Assembly: GCA_937961455.1 (NCBI GenBank)
Contig: CALGNN010000091.1
Coordinates: 1 to 41,474 of the forward strand
Direction: 5' to 3'
Origin: an uncultured Saprospiraceae bacterium
GTDB taxonomy: Bacteria > Bacteroidota > Bacteroidia > Chitinophagales > Saprospiraceae
Length of the DNA: 41,474 nt
Shown here: positions 16,131 to 24,856 of the stretch, piece after piece
Numbering within the stretch: position 1 is the stretch's first letter
Layout of the letters: each line of letters starts with the position of its first letter
Position numbers and translations under genes: made by a program
Notes under the pieces: model-generated
What the model saw: only the letters and a program-made list of their open reading frames with translations
Databases searched by the model: none
What the model was told of the DNA's origin: nothing

Positions 16131-18515
16131 TTAAAATTGAATACGATATAAGAAGTCAGGAAAGAAACCACTTTGTAATTTTTTATTTAGCTCTTGATTA
16201 GTTCTATCATAATCTATTGAAAATACATTTTCCCGATTAGTAATATTTTGAAAATCCATGAATAATTGCTGAGAAATCTTACGTTTCTTACTATTCAATT
16301 TGAAACCAACTTTTACATCAAGTCTAAAGTAGTCATCATATTGTTGAGAGAATGCTTGGCTTTCATCGCGCACCTCAAAATTATTAGCAATTGAGGCTTC
16401 AAGATTAATTGGAGTATAATATCTGCCTCCAGCATTAGTCAATTTTCCATCAATAGTAATGGCATTATTAGCTCCTATTTTAAATTCTTTTCCGCCCAAG
16501 ACATTCAATACAAATCTATTATTGAAAGGCGTATTTCGCTCTATTCCATCACTGCCTGTATATTTTGAATCAAATAAAGAAGCCGTTAACAAACTATGAA
16601 ACCCTTTGCTGAAAAATTTTTCAAGCGTTAGTTCAATCCCTTGATTATATCCAGTTCCATCATTTGTTAAATGGGTCTTTCCTGCAGGGAAGCCAAAGTC
16701 AGCTCCAAGATTTAAAAGCGAAAATGAACTTGGAGAAACATCAATGGCAGCTCTATCAATATCTTGATAATAAGCCTCGATTTTGGCTCTCCAGTTTTCG
16801 GCAAAAGCATAATCATAAGCAAGGACGAAATGTTGACTTCTAAAAAATTGAAGGTCTTTATTTCTCAAAAGTCTGTTACCAAATTCATCACTGCTCTCTG
16901 CTAATACAATGGGTAAGGCTTGACTCTGACTGTGCAGGCCATAACCAAATGTCAGCTTTTGTTTGTCATTAATATTATATGCAAGAGATCCCCTTGGTTC
17001 GATGGCAAATTGCTCATTGATTTCATTATACAATCCATGTAAACCTAAATTGACCTGCCATTTTTTGTTAAACTTATGTTGAAATTGAATGAAGGGCTGA
17101 AATTCTAGTACTCTTTCTTCAAATTCATAAACCTGCACTAATTCATTAATTCCATCACCATTCGTATCAGGCCCAAAACTGGCATCATTATTTGATAAAT
17201 CATAGGCTTTAGACTCGACCAAGATTCCAGTTCTAAATGAATTTTTAGCGTTGATTTTTCTGTTATAAAATGAACTAAGAGATATATTTACAATGGCGTC
17301 TTTCCCTTCAGCAATACGTGCTTTTTGCTCTTCAGCCGTATCGATATAATAATATCTATCTAATTGAAAATCATTATAAGCATACGAACTGGCTAGGACG
17401 GTTCTTAAGTAACTCTTCTCACCAATAATTTTGTTGTGCTTCAATCCTACTACCCCAAATCTTGAATTTGCATAGAGGTCCTCGCTTTGATCTGAAAACA
17501 AATCATCTGATCCAATCTCCTCTCCTATAAAATCAATGGAGCTTCTGCCACCAATACCGAATAGAGAAAATTTTCCTGCTTTGCCATTTGGGCTGTCTAT
17601 TTTAAAAGACAAATCCGTATAGCTAGGAACAGCGTTAGTTTGAGGAGGAGATATTAAAACAATAAAACTATTTCTTAGGGCAACTAGATAGGATCCTCCC
17701 TTCTTACCCAATGGTCCTTCTGCCATGGCTTCTATACCTGAAAATGCAGCCATTTGAAATGTAAATTCATGCTTGTCTCTGTTTCCTGTTCTCATACTCA
17801 AGTCAAAAACTCCAGAGGAAGCATTGCCATACTCTGCAGAAAAAGCACCCGTCAAAAAATCTGAATTTTTTAGAATGTTTGGATTCATGGCACTAACAGG
17901 GCCACCAGTACTGCCAAGTGTTGAAAAGTGATTGGGATTTGGAATAGGAATTCCTTCAAGTCGCCAAAGTAAACCAGATGGTGAATTGCCTCGAATGACA
18001 ATATCATTTCTGCTATCATCCGCAGTTGCTACTCCTGCAAAATTGCCAGCTAATCTTGCAATATCACTTCGTCCTCCTGCGTATCTATTGACTTCTTCTA
18101 AACTGAAGGTTCTTCCTGAGATGGTAGTGTACTCGTTAATTGCCCGATCTTTTGGCACAGTTGCTCTGACGACTACCTCATCCAAGACTTCAATAGACTC
18201 CACCATGCTCAGATTCAAAAAAACTTCTTTTCCTCTGGTTAATTCAACATTGGGTAAGGTGATGGTTTCGTAGCCGAGATAACTTATTCTAAATACTTGT
18301 CTACCAACAGGAATTTCTTCAAGGCTAAAGTAGCCGTCGAAGTCAGAAACAGCGCCTTTGGTTTCATTTTCGCTCAGCCATTCTATGCTTGCGCCAATTA
18401 TGGGAACTTCAGACTGTTTATCTATTATTTGACCTTTTACAGTTTGAGTTGAAGATTGCGCTTGCACTTGAATGAAGAGGATGCAACACAATACAATTGA
18501 AAATAAATGTTTCAC
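16131..18515 (-). CDS. TonB-dependent outer-membrane receptor with regulatory-like N-domain
   Basis: The 794-residue protein has a signal peptide ending in VQAQ. A carboxypeptidase-D regulatory-like beta-sandwich covers about residues 22-108 (TVKGQIIDKQSEVPIIGASI, SDFDGYFSLEEIPVG, ISYLGYETI). The plug lies around 115-240 (NDIVIRGNSPSGLLWRLEGI, AFSAEYGNASSGVFDLSMRT), followed by a 22-strand-type barrel ending in FLYRIQF. Such receptors import large or scarce ligands, energised by TonB. No SusD partner follows, so a glycan role is less likely. The LytTR/LytS pair lies just upstream on the same strand (108-base gap) and could control it; this is a positional inference. Confidence 0.92.
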   Translation of the reverse strand: MKHLFSIVLCCILFIQVQAQSSTQTVKGQIIDKQSEVPIIGASIEWLSENETKGAVSDFDGYFSLEEIPVGRQVFRISYLGYETITLPNVELTRGKEVFLNLSMVESIEVLDEVVVRATVPKDRAINEYTTISGRTFSLEEVNRYAGGRSDIARLAGNFAGVATADDSRNDIVIRGNSPSGLLWRLEGIPIPNPNHFSTLGSTGGPVSAMNPNILKNSDFLTGAFSAEYGNASSGVFDLSMRTGNRDKHEFTFQMAAFSGIEAMAEGPLGKKGGSYLVALRNSFIVLISPPQTNAVPSYTDLSFKIDSPNGKAGKFSLFGIGGRSSIDFIGEEIGSDDLFSDQSEDLYANSRFGVVGLKHNKIIGEKSYLRTVLASSYAYNDFQLDRYYYIDTAEEQKARIAEGKDAIVNISLSSFYNRKINAKNSFRTGILVESKAYDLSNNDASFGPDTNGDGINELVQVYEFEERVLEFQPFIQFQHKFNKKWQVNLGLHGLYNEINEQFAIEPRGSLAYNINDKQKLTFGYGLHSQSQALPIVLAESSDEFGNRLLRNKDLQFFRSQHFVLAYDYAFAENWRAKIEAYYQDIDRAAIDVSPSSFSLLNLGADFGFPAGKTHLTNDGTGYNQGIELTLEKFFSKGFHSLLTASLFDSKYTGSDGIERNTPFNNRFVLNVLGGKEFKIGANNAITIDGKLTNAGGRYYTPINLEASIANNFEVRDESQAFSQQYDDYFRLDVKVGFKLNSKKRKISQQLFMDFQNITNRENVFSIDYDRTNQELNKKLQSGFFPDFLYRIQF

Positions 18516-18623
18516 TTTTTAATTTGGTTTGATTATGCTGGCAATATCAATACACCAGTCTAATTATTAAATGAGATTCGGATGAATGGTAATTTTCGTA
18601 TGATGAAATGCACAAACAAAAGT

Positions 18624-19388
18624 TTATTGGTTAACCCAATTTTTAAAATGAGATACTCTATTCCTTGAAACTAAAAATTTAATATCCTTTCCCTTATTAA
18701 TATCAATGGACAATCTATTATTAAAATAAGGTTGAATTTTTTCTATCGAACCGATTGAAATAATTTGATGTCGATTAATTCTAAAGAATAATTTTTCATC
18801 TATCGCTTTTTCTATGGACTCTAAAGTCATATCTACGATATAGCGTTTATTATTTTGGGTCTTTAAAAAAGAAACTCCATCTTCTGAATAAAAGAAATTG
18901 ATATCTTCTATTTGAACGATCGTCATTGAATTTCCTTCTTTAACAATAAATCGTTCTTTTCTTTTGTCTTGAGTTAATTGATTAACTAAATTTTGTAATA
19001 CTTGAGAATCAATATTATTTTTTGAAGACAATTGATGGAGTGATTTAAATTTTTCAATGGCTGCAACTAAATCGATTTCAACCAATGGCTTTAATAAATA
19101 ATCAATGCTATTGACTTTAAAAGCTTTAATAGCATACTGATCGTAAGCTGTAGTAAATATTACAGGAGATACTATTTTAGTTTGTTGAAAAATTTCAAAG
19201 CTCAAACCATCAGCTAATTGGATATCCATAAATATAAGATCTGGAGCATCATTATTATTAAACCAATGAATACTATCTTCAACAGACTCAAGTGTTTCGA
19301 GAATATTAAATTCTGGAAAATGTTTTTTAACTAAAATTTCAAGCTGCTCAGAAGCTCTTATTTCATCTTCAATAATTAGAACATTCAT
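18624..19388 (-). CDS. LytTR-family response regulator
   Basis: The 254-residue protein has an N-terminal receiver domain with acidic pocket Glu7/Asp8, phosphoacceptor Asp55 (DLIFMDIQLADG) and the conserved Lys of SIDYLLKPL. A LytTR DNA-binding domain covers about residues 145-254 (MTIVQIEDINFFYSEDGVSF, FFRINRHQIISIGSIEKIQP, FLVSRNRVSHFKNWV). It follows the sensor kinase by five bases, so the two form one two-component unit of the LytS/LytR type common in Bacteroidota. LytTR regulators bind pairs of short repeats; none could be picked out with confidence here. Confidence 0.93.
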   Translation of the reverse strand: MNVLIIEDEIRASEQLEILVKKHFPEFNILETLESVEDSIHWFNNNDAPDLIFMDIQLADGLSFEIFQQTKIVSPVIFTTAYDQYAIKAFKVNSIDYLLKPLVEIDLVAAIEKFKSLHQLSSKNNIDSQVLQNLVNQLTQDKRKERFIVKEGNSMTIVQIEDINFFYSEDGVSFLKTQNNKRYIVDMTLESIEKAIDEKLFFRINRHQIISIGSIEKIQPYFNNRLSIDINKGKDIKFLVSRNRVSHFKNWVNQ

Positions 19389-19393
19389 TGGAA

Positions 19394-20458
19394 TTAATTT
19401 AGTAGGGGAAGGCTGACAATAAATTGGGTTTCGGATTCTATAATTTTGGTCAAATTGGCATTTGTTAAAAGTCTATACCTTTCTTTAATATTATCCAAAC
19501 CGACCTTAGTAGAATGTAAGACATTCGATTTCTTTTGTAAATTATTAACCACACGAATACTTTGGCTTTCTTGGTCAATTTCAATTTTAATATGGAGCGG
19601 TCTTTTTGAAGAGATAATATTGTGTTTTACGGCGTTTTCAATAAGTAGTTGAATACTTAAAGGAATTATTTTAAAGCCTAAATACTTTTTATCGATTTGA
19701 ACGTCAATAAATAAATTGTCCATAAACCGCTTCTTTTGAATTTTCACATAAGCATCAACAAAGGCCAATTCTTCTTTTAAGCTAATGGTGCTTTCTGTCC
19801 GACTGTCCAATATGTATCGGTACACTTTTGATAATTCATTAATAAATCCCTTTGCATTGTATTTACTCTCATGATCAATAATATGATTCAACGTATTAAG
19901 ACTATTAAATAAGAAATGTGGGTTTACCTGATTTCGTAATCCATCTAATTGGGATTGAATATGGGTGACTTTAGCCAACTCCTGTTCTTGAATAACTTTT
20001 TTTAATTGATGATGGTACCACAGCGTTTCATAAATAGTAAGGATAAAAAGGGTCGCAAACAAAGAAGCAAAAAAGACTTGTATGATGGGAGGGTGATAAA
20101 GCCGATTGGAATTAAGCAAATCATGGACATGAGTTAAACAAAATCCAAGAATAAAACTTAAAAGAATTACAGCAATGAAACAAGATAGAATCGATAAAAT
20201 GATTCTTTTTTTGATCATATTAAATTCAGGGTATTTTTTTCGATACCAAATCATAATGGTTTCGCTTACCTGCCAATAGCAAAAAGTATAAATACCACAT
20301 TCCAGCCACTCAAGATAAAATTGATCAAAAGGATTAATTCGTGCATTAAAAAAAGCAAGCGGAATGAAAAAACCTAAGACAAAAATCCCAATTATTTTAA
20401 ACCAAAAATCATTGAAACCGATAAACTCGTCATACGTTTTATGGTTTTTATAAATCAT
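19394..20458 (-). CDS. LytS-type sensor histidine kinase
   Basis: The 354-residue protein has four membrane helices in the first 145 residues. A coiled linker follows, then the His_kinase domain with phosphoacceptor His181 in NQVNPHFLFNSLNTLNHIID. A HATPase module follows with IQLLIENAVKHNI (N box) and KVGLDNIKERYRLLT (G box). No periplasmic or PAS sensor domain is visible, so the membrane part must sense the signal. A near match to TAnnTTTG (GAACTTTG) lies about 20 bases upstream of the ATG on the minus strand. It pairs with the LytTR regulator directly downstream. Confidence 0.92.
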   Translation of the reverse strand: MIYKNHKTYDEFIGFNDFWFKIIGIFVLGFFIPLAFFNARINPFDQFYLEWLECGIYTFCYWQVSETIMIWYRKKYPEFNMIKKRIILSILSCFIAVILLSFILGFCLTHVHDLLNSNRLYHPPIIQVFFASLFATLFILTIYETLWYHHQLKKVIQEQELAKVTHIQSQLDGLRNQVNPHFLFNSLNTLNHIIDHESKYNAKGFINELSKVYRYILDSRTESTISLKEELAFVDAYVKIQKKRFMDNLFIDVQIDKKYLGFKIIPLSIQLLIENAVKHNIISSKRPLHIKIEIDQESQSIRVVNNLQKKSNVLHSTKVGLDNIKERYRLLTNANLTKIIESETQFIVSLPLLN

Positions 20459-20569
20459 GGATCGATAATGGTTTAGTCAAAGTTCTCTAAAATAATCCTG
20501 TTTATTTTTATTTGGAAAATGAAATGACAAAAACTCAACTTGAATGGTCAATATCTAGCTATGAACGGT

Positions 20570-22006
20570 TTACGCTTGAGCCTTTGAGTCAGCAATTTCC
20601 TTATAGGTGTTATAGTCAAGCATTTTTTCTTCCTTGATTAATGGACCGATGTTCTCTGGCAACATCTCCATGAAACTATCATCTCCTTTTGCAATTTTTT
20701 CTAAAACCATATAAGGAAAAATTTGAAGATTGGATTTCATAAATTCTGTAATTTCCACCACATGTTCTGACTCAAGCAAATATTTATATAAGAAGTTTAT
20801 TCCTTTTGGCACTGGAAGGTTTTTTGCCTTCATCAAAGATTGGCCATCCTCTTGTAAGACAGGATAAACATAGATTTTAATATTTCGTGTAAATAATTCT
20901 CCAAATGCAACTAAAAGCCTTCCATCAAGATTTTGATAGTACTTTTCGTTAATGATTTGTAATAATTCTTGTGCTCCGATGACCAAGCCCAGCTTAGCTA
21001 TTTTATAATCTGATAAATAGTTTATTAAATTCTGATGGTTGATACAACTAGAAATAATTAATTTTTTTCCACAAGCATTTAATAATCGCGCTCTTTCAAG
21101 AAAATCTTTGTAATCAATTTTCCCATCTTCATCCAAGAGTCGCTGGATGGTGAGCTCAGCCAGAATACTTGCTTTTTCAGGGATCACCTCAATCTCATCT
21201 TTAAATTGTTTAAAAGAAGAATCAAATACATCCATACTCACTAAAGTAGGAGGCTTATAATTACCTCTTACGACCATCACAGATTTGCGATAGAGAAATT
21301 CGCTAGGGTGAAGTGACCTACCTGTTTCGTCAAACATACTTACTTCGGTCAAGCCATATTGTACTAGCATTAAAGACAAAAGTCTGTCATCCATGCTTTT
21401 TAAATCTGGTCCCTTGGTTCGAATCATATCAATCTCCATCCGACCCTTTAGATTATCATGCAAACACTGAATAAAAAACTCAGGACAATCTGTATGGAAA
21501 TAACAGGCAAATAATAAATTCACACCTAGAATACCAACTGCTGTTTGTTGCAACTGATTATCATTATCCTTCATTTTTGCATGAATGATAACCTCATTGG
21601 GTTCTCCATTTGGATCGATCTGAAATCTGACACCCATCCAGCCATTTCCTTTTATGGTACGCGCATAATTGATAGCAGCTACGGTATCAGCAAAAACAAA
21701 AAATCTTGTATCAGGTTTTTCATTTTGAAGACGCTCTTCCATCAATGCATATTCATGGTCAAGCATTTTGTACAAGCGAGATTCACACACATATCTTCCA
21801 CTAGCTTCCTCTCCATAGATACTATCAGAATAAGTTTTGTCATAGGCAGACATGGTTTTGGCAATGGTTCCAGCAGCGGCACCCACTTTAAAAAAATGTC
21901 TTGCTACTTCTTGCCCTGCGCCTATTTCAGCAAAAGTGCCATAGATTTTATCATTAAGATTTATTTCTAAGGCTTTCTGATCAGTATCGTAAATGTATCT
22001 TTCCAT
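20570..22006 (-). CDS. Conserved 478-residue cytoplasmic protein of unknown function
   Basis: I recognise this as a widely distributed family found in Bacteroidota, cyanobacteria and proteobacteria that has no assigned function and is sometimes mislabelled as a TonB-dependent receptor. The N-terminal signature is YGTFAEIGAGQEVARHFF, then AAGTIAKTMSAYD and SDSIYGEEASGRYV. The middle contains FADTVAAINYARTIKGNGWM, GILGVNLLFACYF and a C-terminal MLPENIGPLIKEEKML. There is no signal peptide or membrane helix, so it is cytoplasmic and cannot be a receptor. The even hydrophobic spacing suggests an enzyme with a Rossmann-like core (the LNACGKKLIISSCINHQNLI stretch), but no catalytic motif can be named. 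It is monocistronic, divergent from truA. Confidence 0.85.
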   Translation of the reverse strand: MERYIYDTDQKALEINLNDKIYGTFAEIGAGQEVARHFFKVGAAAGTIAKTMSAYDKTYSDSIYGEEASGRYVCESRLYKMLDHEYALMEERLQNEKPDTRFFVFADTVAAINYARTIKGNGWMGVRFQIDPNGEPNEVIIHAKMKDNDNQLQQTAVGILGVNLLFACYFHTDCPEFFIQCLHDNLKGRMEIDMIRTKGPDLKSMDDRLLSLMLVQYGLTEVSMFDETGRSLHPSEFLYRKSVMVVRGNYKPPTLVSMDVFDSSFKQFKDEIEVIPEKASILAELTIQRLLDEDGKIDYKDFLERARLLNACGKKLIISSCINHQNLINYLSDYKIAKLGLVIGAQELLQIINEKYYQNLDGRLLVAFGELFTRNIKIYVYPVLQEDGQSLMKAKNLPVPKGINFLYKYLLESEHVVEITEFMKSNLQIFPYMVLEKIAKGDDSFMEMLPENIGPLIKEEKMLDYNTYKEIADSKAQA

Positions 22007-22095
22007 GTTTCACTAAACGCTAATAATAAATATGTGTAATATTATAATCCCAAAAACTTCAATTTGTTAACACAAATAAAAAAATAAAAATTCGA

Positions 22096-22875
22096 TTGCG
22101 CTACTTTTTTCACATAGCTTATAATGGGGGAAATTTTCATGGTTGGCAAAGACAAACAAATAGTCCCTCTGTCCAACAATGGCTCGAAGATAATCTTTCT
22201 AAAATTTTTAATCAGAAAATCGTTTGTTTGGGTTGTGGTCGAACAGATGCTGGTGTACATGCAAGCCAATATTTTTTTCATATTGACATTAAACAGCACT
22301 GGGATTTTGACATCATTTACAAGTTGAATAAAATGCTTGGTAAGGATGTTTATATAATAGAGCTCATTAAAATTGATGAATCTTATCATGCACAATTTGA
22401 TGCTAAGCAAAGGAGCTATAGTTATTTTATCCACAGAAAAAAAGACCCCTTTTTGCATGATGTAAGTGCGGAGTATGAGCTCCAAGATGCAATGATTCCA
22501 AAAATGGAAGAAGCCTTACAACTCTTACTCAAATATCAAGACTATAAATACTTCTGTAAGCAGCCAGAATTATATGATAACACATTGTGCAATATTAATG
22601 CGGTAACATTTCGAAAAAGTGCAGACTTAGATAAAATCAGAATAGATATTACATCAAATAGATTCTTAAGGAGAATGGTTCGTTTGATAGTCGGTAATCT
22701 CGTTGAAATGGGCAAAGGCAAACTTAGCATTGAAACTTTCGAGTCTTACTTGAACTTAGAATCTCCACCTGAATACTTTCATGCGGCTTATCCACAAGGA
22801 CTCTATTTGTCAAAGGTGAAATATGATTTCTTGGAACGCGAAGAAAACAAAAGTTTATATCCGTTTAAAATTTAG
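22096..22875 (+). CDS. truA: tRNA pseudouridine(38-40) synthase TruA, TTG start
   Basis: TruA isomerises uridines 38-40 in the tRNA anticodon stem. The 259-residue frame starts MRYFFHIAYNGGNFHGWQ and carries the catalytic-Asp motif GCGRTDAGVHA, followed by FDAKQRSYSYFIH, FLRRMVRLIVGNLVEMG and the C-terminal PPEYFHAAYPQGLYL. The first codon is TTG at 22096: alignment to the usual MR(Y/F)F opening puts the start exactly there, and no in-frame ATG or GTG lies between it and the upstream stop (TAA at 22045). The end overlaps the convergent lipocalin-like gene by four bases. The assignment is secure. Confidence 0.96.
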   Translation: MRYFFHIAYNGGNFHGWQRQTNSPSVQQWLEDNLSKIFNQKIVCLGCGRTDAGVHASQYFFHIDIKQHWDFDIIYKLNKMLGKDVYIIELIKIDESYHAQFDAKQRSYSYFIHRKKDPFLHDVSAEYELQDAMIPKMEEALQLLLKYQDYKYFCKQPELYDNTLCNINAVTFRKSADLDKIRIDITSNRFLRRMVRLIVGNLVEMGKGKLSIETFESYLNLESPPEYFHAAYPQGLYLSKVKYDFLEREENKSLYPFKI

Positions 22876-23255
22876 TCCTTTTTAAGTAAAACCACATTTT
22901 CCATCTCTCCTCCTCGATTCATTTGAATTTCAAGCGTGTCTGACACTAGTTTTAATAACAATACTTTTTTCTCCGATTCATTTTTTTCAAAAGTATGAAG
23001 ATAGGTTCCGCTCACCCAATATCGACCGATTTCAGATTCGGGTCCGTAGTCTATTTCGTAATTACCATCTGATTTAAAAGTCATATCCATTTGATTCGAT
23101 CTTGACTTACCTGTTGATTCTATGGTCCATTCATCAACAGTCCAAGATCCTTTTAATAATGTTTCGTCAAATGGACTGGTTTCATTTTCGCAACTATTGA
23201 TAAGACACAAAAGGAATGATATGGTAATTAACTTGAGTAAGCTGGTAAGATTCAT
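22872..23255 (-). CDS. Lipocalin-like lipoprotein
   Basis: The 127-residue lipoprotein has signal FLLCLINSC (acceptor Cys at residue 22). The mature part begins LLKGSWTVDEWTIES, the typical G-x-W opening of Bacteroidota lipocalin-like lipoproteins, and continues with beta strands (DMTFKSDGNYEIDY, WVSGTYLHTF, VLLLKLVSDTLEIQM). These small barrels may bind hydrophobic ligands; no ligand can be inferred. It overlaps the end of truA by four bases in convergent orientation. Confidence 0.75.
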   Translation of the reverse strand: MNLTSLLKLITISFLLCLINSCENETSPFDETLLKGSWTVDEWTIESTGKSRSNQMDMTFKSDGNYEIDYGPESEIGRYWVSGTYLHTFEKNESEKKVLLLKLVSDTLEIQMNRGGEMENVVLLKKD

Positions 23256-23316
23256 TTATCCTGTTTTCTTAAAGATAATAAAATAGACAAAGGGACTTTT
23301 TACAATAAGTATCACT

Positions 23317-24234
23317 TTAGTTGTCTAAGCTTGAAATCCAATCAATGAGTTTGTCGGGCCAAGTAGCTAAATGACCCTGCCCAACTGCTAAAGAATATCC
23401 GTGTCCACCATAAGGATAAATATGCATTTCCGAATAAACTTTATGCTTTTGCAATGCTTGATAAAATAGGATACTATTCATCACTGGGACTGATTGATCA
23501 TCTCCTGAATGGACGAGAAAAGTGGGAGGGGTATTTTCATCTACATGCTGGTCTGTCGAATAATATTCGATCAAGACTTCATCATCCCCAATGATTTTAT
23601 TTCTTGAACCACTATGCACATAAGGTGCTTTCATACTTATTACGGGATATACTAAAATCATAAAATCTGGTCGGCCGCTTACATTATCAGATTTAGCTAA
23701 GGAGGAGAGATCTTCATCATAGTGTGTGCCTAAAGTAGAAGCGAGATGACCACCAGCAGAAAAACCCATGATACCAATTTCGTTTTTATTAATATTCCAT
23801 TTTTCTGCATTTTGTCGGACGAGACGCATCGCTCTTTGCACATCTTGCAAGGGTGCTTTATGTGGAGTAATGATAGATTTTGAAATGGGTAAACGATACT
23901 TTAAAACAAAAGCTGCAATGCCTTTTGAGTTTAGCCATTTTGCAATATCAATACCTTCCCAATCATAAGCCAAGCCTTCATATCCTCCGCCTGGACAAAT
24001 AATAATAGCTTTACCTGTTGCAGTTCTTTTTGTTGGTAGAAAAATATCAAGCATAGGCTCTTGAACATTTGTGATCCATAAAATATCACCATGCTCAGCT
24101 TTTTCTTTTTCAGCAGATGCTTTTTGATTGGGTATTTGGTTTGGCCAAATTTGAATACTGCTTTCTTGTCCAAAACAATTTGACACAACAAGTAAAAAGC
24201 TAATACTAATGATTAAATGCATTTTCATTTTCAA
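23317..24234 (-). CDS. Secreted alpha/beta-hydrolase esterase
   Basis: The 305-residue protein starts MKMKMHLIISISFLLVVSNC with a signal ending FGQ. It has an alpha/beta-hydrolase core with oxyanion loop CPGGGYEGLAYDWEG, nucleophile Ser159 in GFSAGGHLAS, acid Asp245/246 in VHSGDDQSVP, and His278 in YPYGGHGYSL. This set is typical of the BD-FAE/acetyl-xylan-esterase-like group (family CE-type esterases), which remove acetyl or feruloyl groups from polysaccharides. Secretion fits a scavenging role. Met3 or Met5 could equally be the start. No carbohydrate-utilisation genes lie beside it. Confidence 0.88.
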   Translation of the reverse strand: MKMKMHLIISISFLLVVSNCFGQESSIQIWPNQIPNQKASAEKEKAEHGDILWITNVQEPMLDIFLPTKRTATGKAIIICPGGGYEGLAYDWEGIDIAKWLNSKGIAAFVLKYRLPISKSIITPHKAPLQDVQRAMRLVRQNAEKWNINKNEIGIMGFSAGGHLASTLGTHYDEDLSSLAKSDNVSGRPDFMILVYPVISMKAPYVHSGSRNKIIGDDEVLIEYYSTDQHVDENTPPTFLVHSGDDQSVPVMNSILFYQALQKHKVYSEMHIYPYGGHGYSLAVGQGHLATWPDKLIDWISSLDN

Positions 24235-24263
24235 AATTTTTAATTACAACGATAAGCCTGTGT

Positions 24264-24548
24264 TTAGCTTGATAAAAAGAAGTAAATAGCTAAAATAAAA
24301 ATAGCATTTATAATGGGAGTGCAAATGAGCAGCTTATCAAAAAAAGTACGTTTTGAATTAATTTGATCTTTTCCTCTAATGGCAATAAAGGATGCATACA
24401 AGCCATATAGGATTAAAACTGAAAATAAACCTGCAATAAAAAATAAAGTAAAAGTAGATGCTAGTAATGCAGGTAGAATAAAAAAAACGAGGATAACTAG
24501 TAAAAAAGTGATAATAAGATTTAAGACAAAGATGCTTCTGTTTGCCAT
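24264..24548 (-). CDS. Small three-helix membrane protein, unknown
   Basis: The 94-residue protein shows three hydrophobic stretches (residues about 5-30, 32-55 and 74-93) separated by a short basic loop, GKDQINSKRTFFDK. I do not recognise a family. It lies 29 bases upstream of the esterase gene on the same strand and may be co-transcribed. A plus-strand frame overlaps it but is lysine-rich and antisense, so I prefer this one. Confidence 0.55.
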   Translation of the reverse strand: MANRSIFVLNLIITFLLVILVFFILPALLASTFTLFFIAGLFSVLILYGLYASFIAIRGKDQINSKRTFFDKLLICTPIINAIFILAIYFFLSS

Positions 24549-24856
24549 GGTTCTTGTTATTGTCCTCTATGAAGTAAAAGATTACTCATTTAATATAAAC
24601 AAAAATCGAAAGTAAATATCAAAAGGCAATTTCAGATAGAAATAATTTTATCTCCAATAAAAATTTGATTCCTTTCTAACTTATTTATTTGGGACAGATT
24701 GAGAAGGTATTTTTTCTAATATTATTTATTAAAATAAATGCAATTCACCCATTTGGGGGGTGCTTACTACCGTTTTGTGTAGTGACAAAAATTCTATTTA
24801 CCTCTACATTGCAAACCATAAGTCCACATTATTTAATTGTGAATAAAACTAATTTG
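24549..24856. other. 308-base divergent intergenic region with inverted repeats
   Basis: No gene is supported here. A plus-strand frame runs from 24689 into the protease, but its first 56 codons do not resemble a signal peptide. The region holds two short inverted repeats at 24746-24762 (CACCC-N7-GGGTG) and 24766-24783 (ACTAC-N8-GTAGT), and a weak -7-like TACATTGC at 24805-24812. It probably carries the promoter of the secreted protease. Confidence 0.4.
24746..24783. promoter_or_regulatory. Pair of short inverted repeats upstream of the secreted protease
   Basis: CACCC (24746-24750) pairs with GGGTG (24758-24762), and ACTAC (24766-24770) with GTAGT (24779-24783). The TAC/ACC and GGT/GTA half-sites recall NarL/LuxR-type response-regulator operators and resemble the perfect palindrome at 28634-28653. 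Function is inferred. Confidence 0.25.

Noticed and set aside
22042-22485. Minus-strand frame of 147 residues over truA
   Set aside because: It is the antisense shadow of truA, whose motifs are unmistakable.
24379-24615. Plus-strand frame of 78 residues
   Set aside because: Antisense to the small membrane protein, lysine-rich, with no recognisable feature.
24689-24856. N-terminal extension of the secreted protease
   Set aside because: The extra 56 residues would precede an intact signal peptide; ATG 24857 is the better start.
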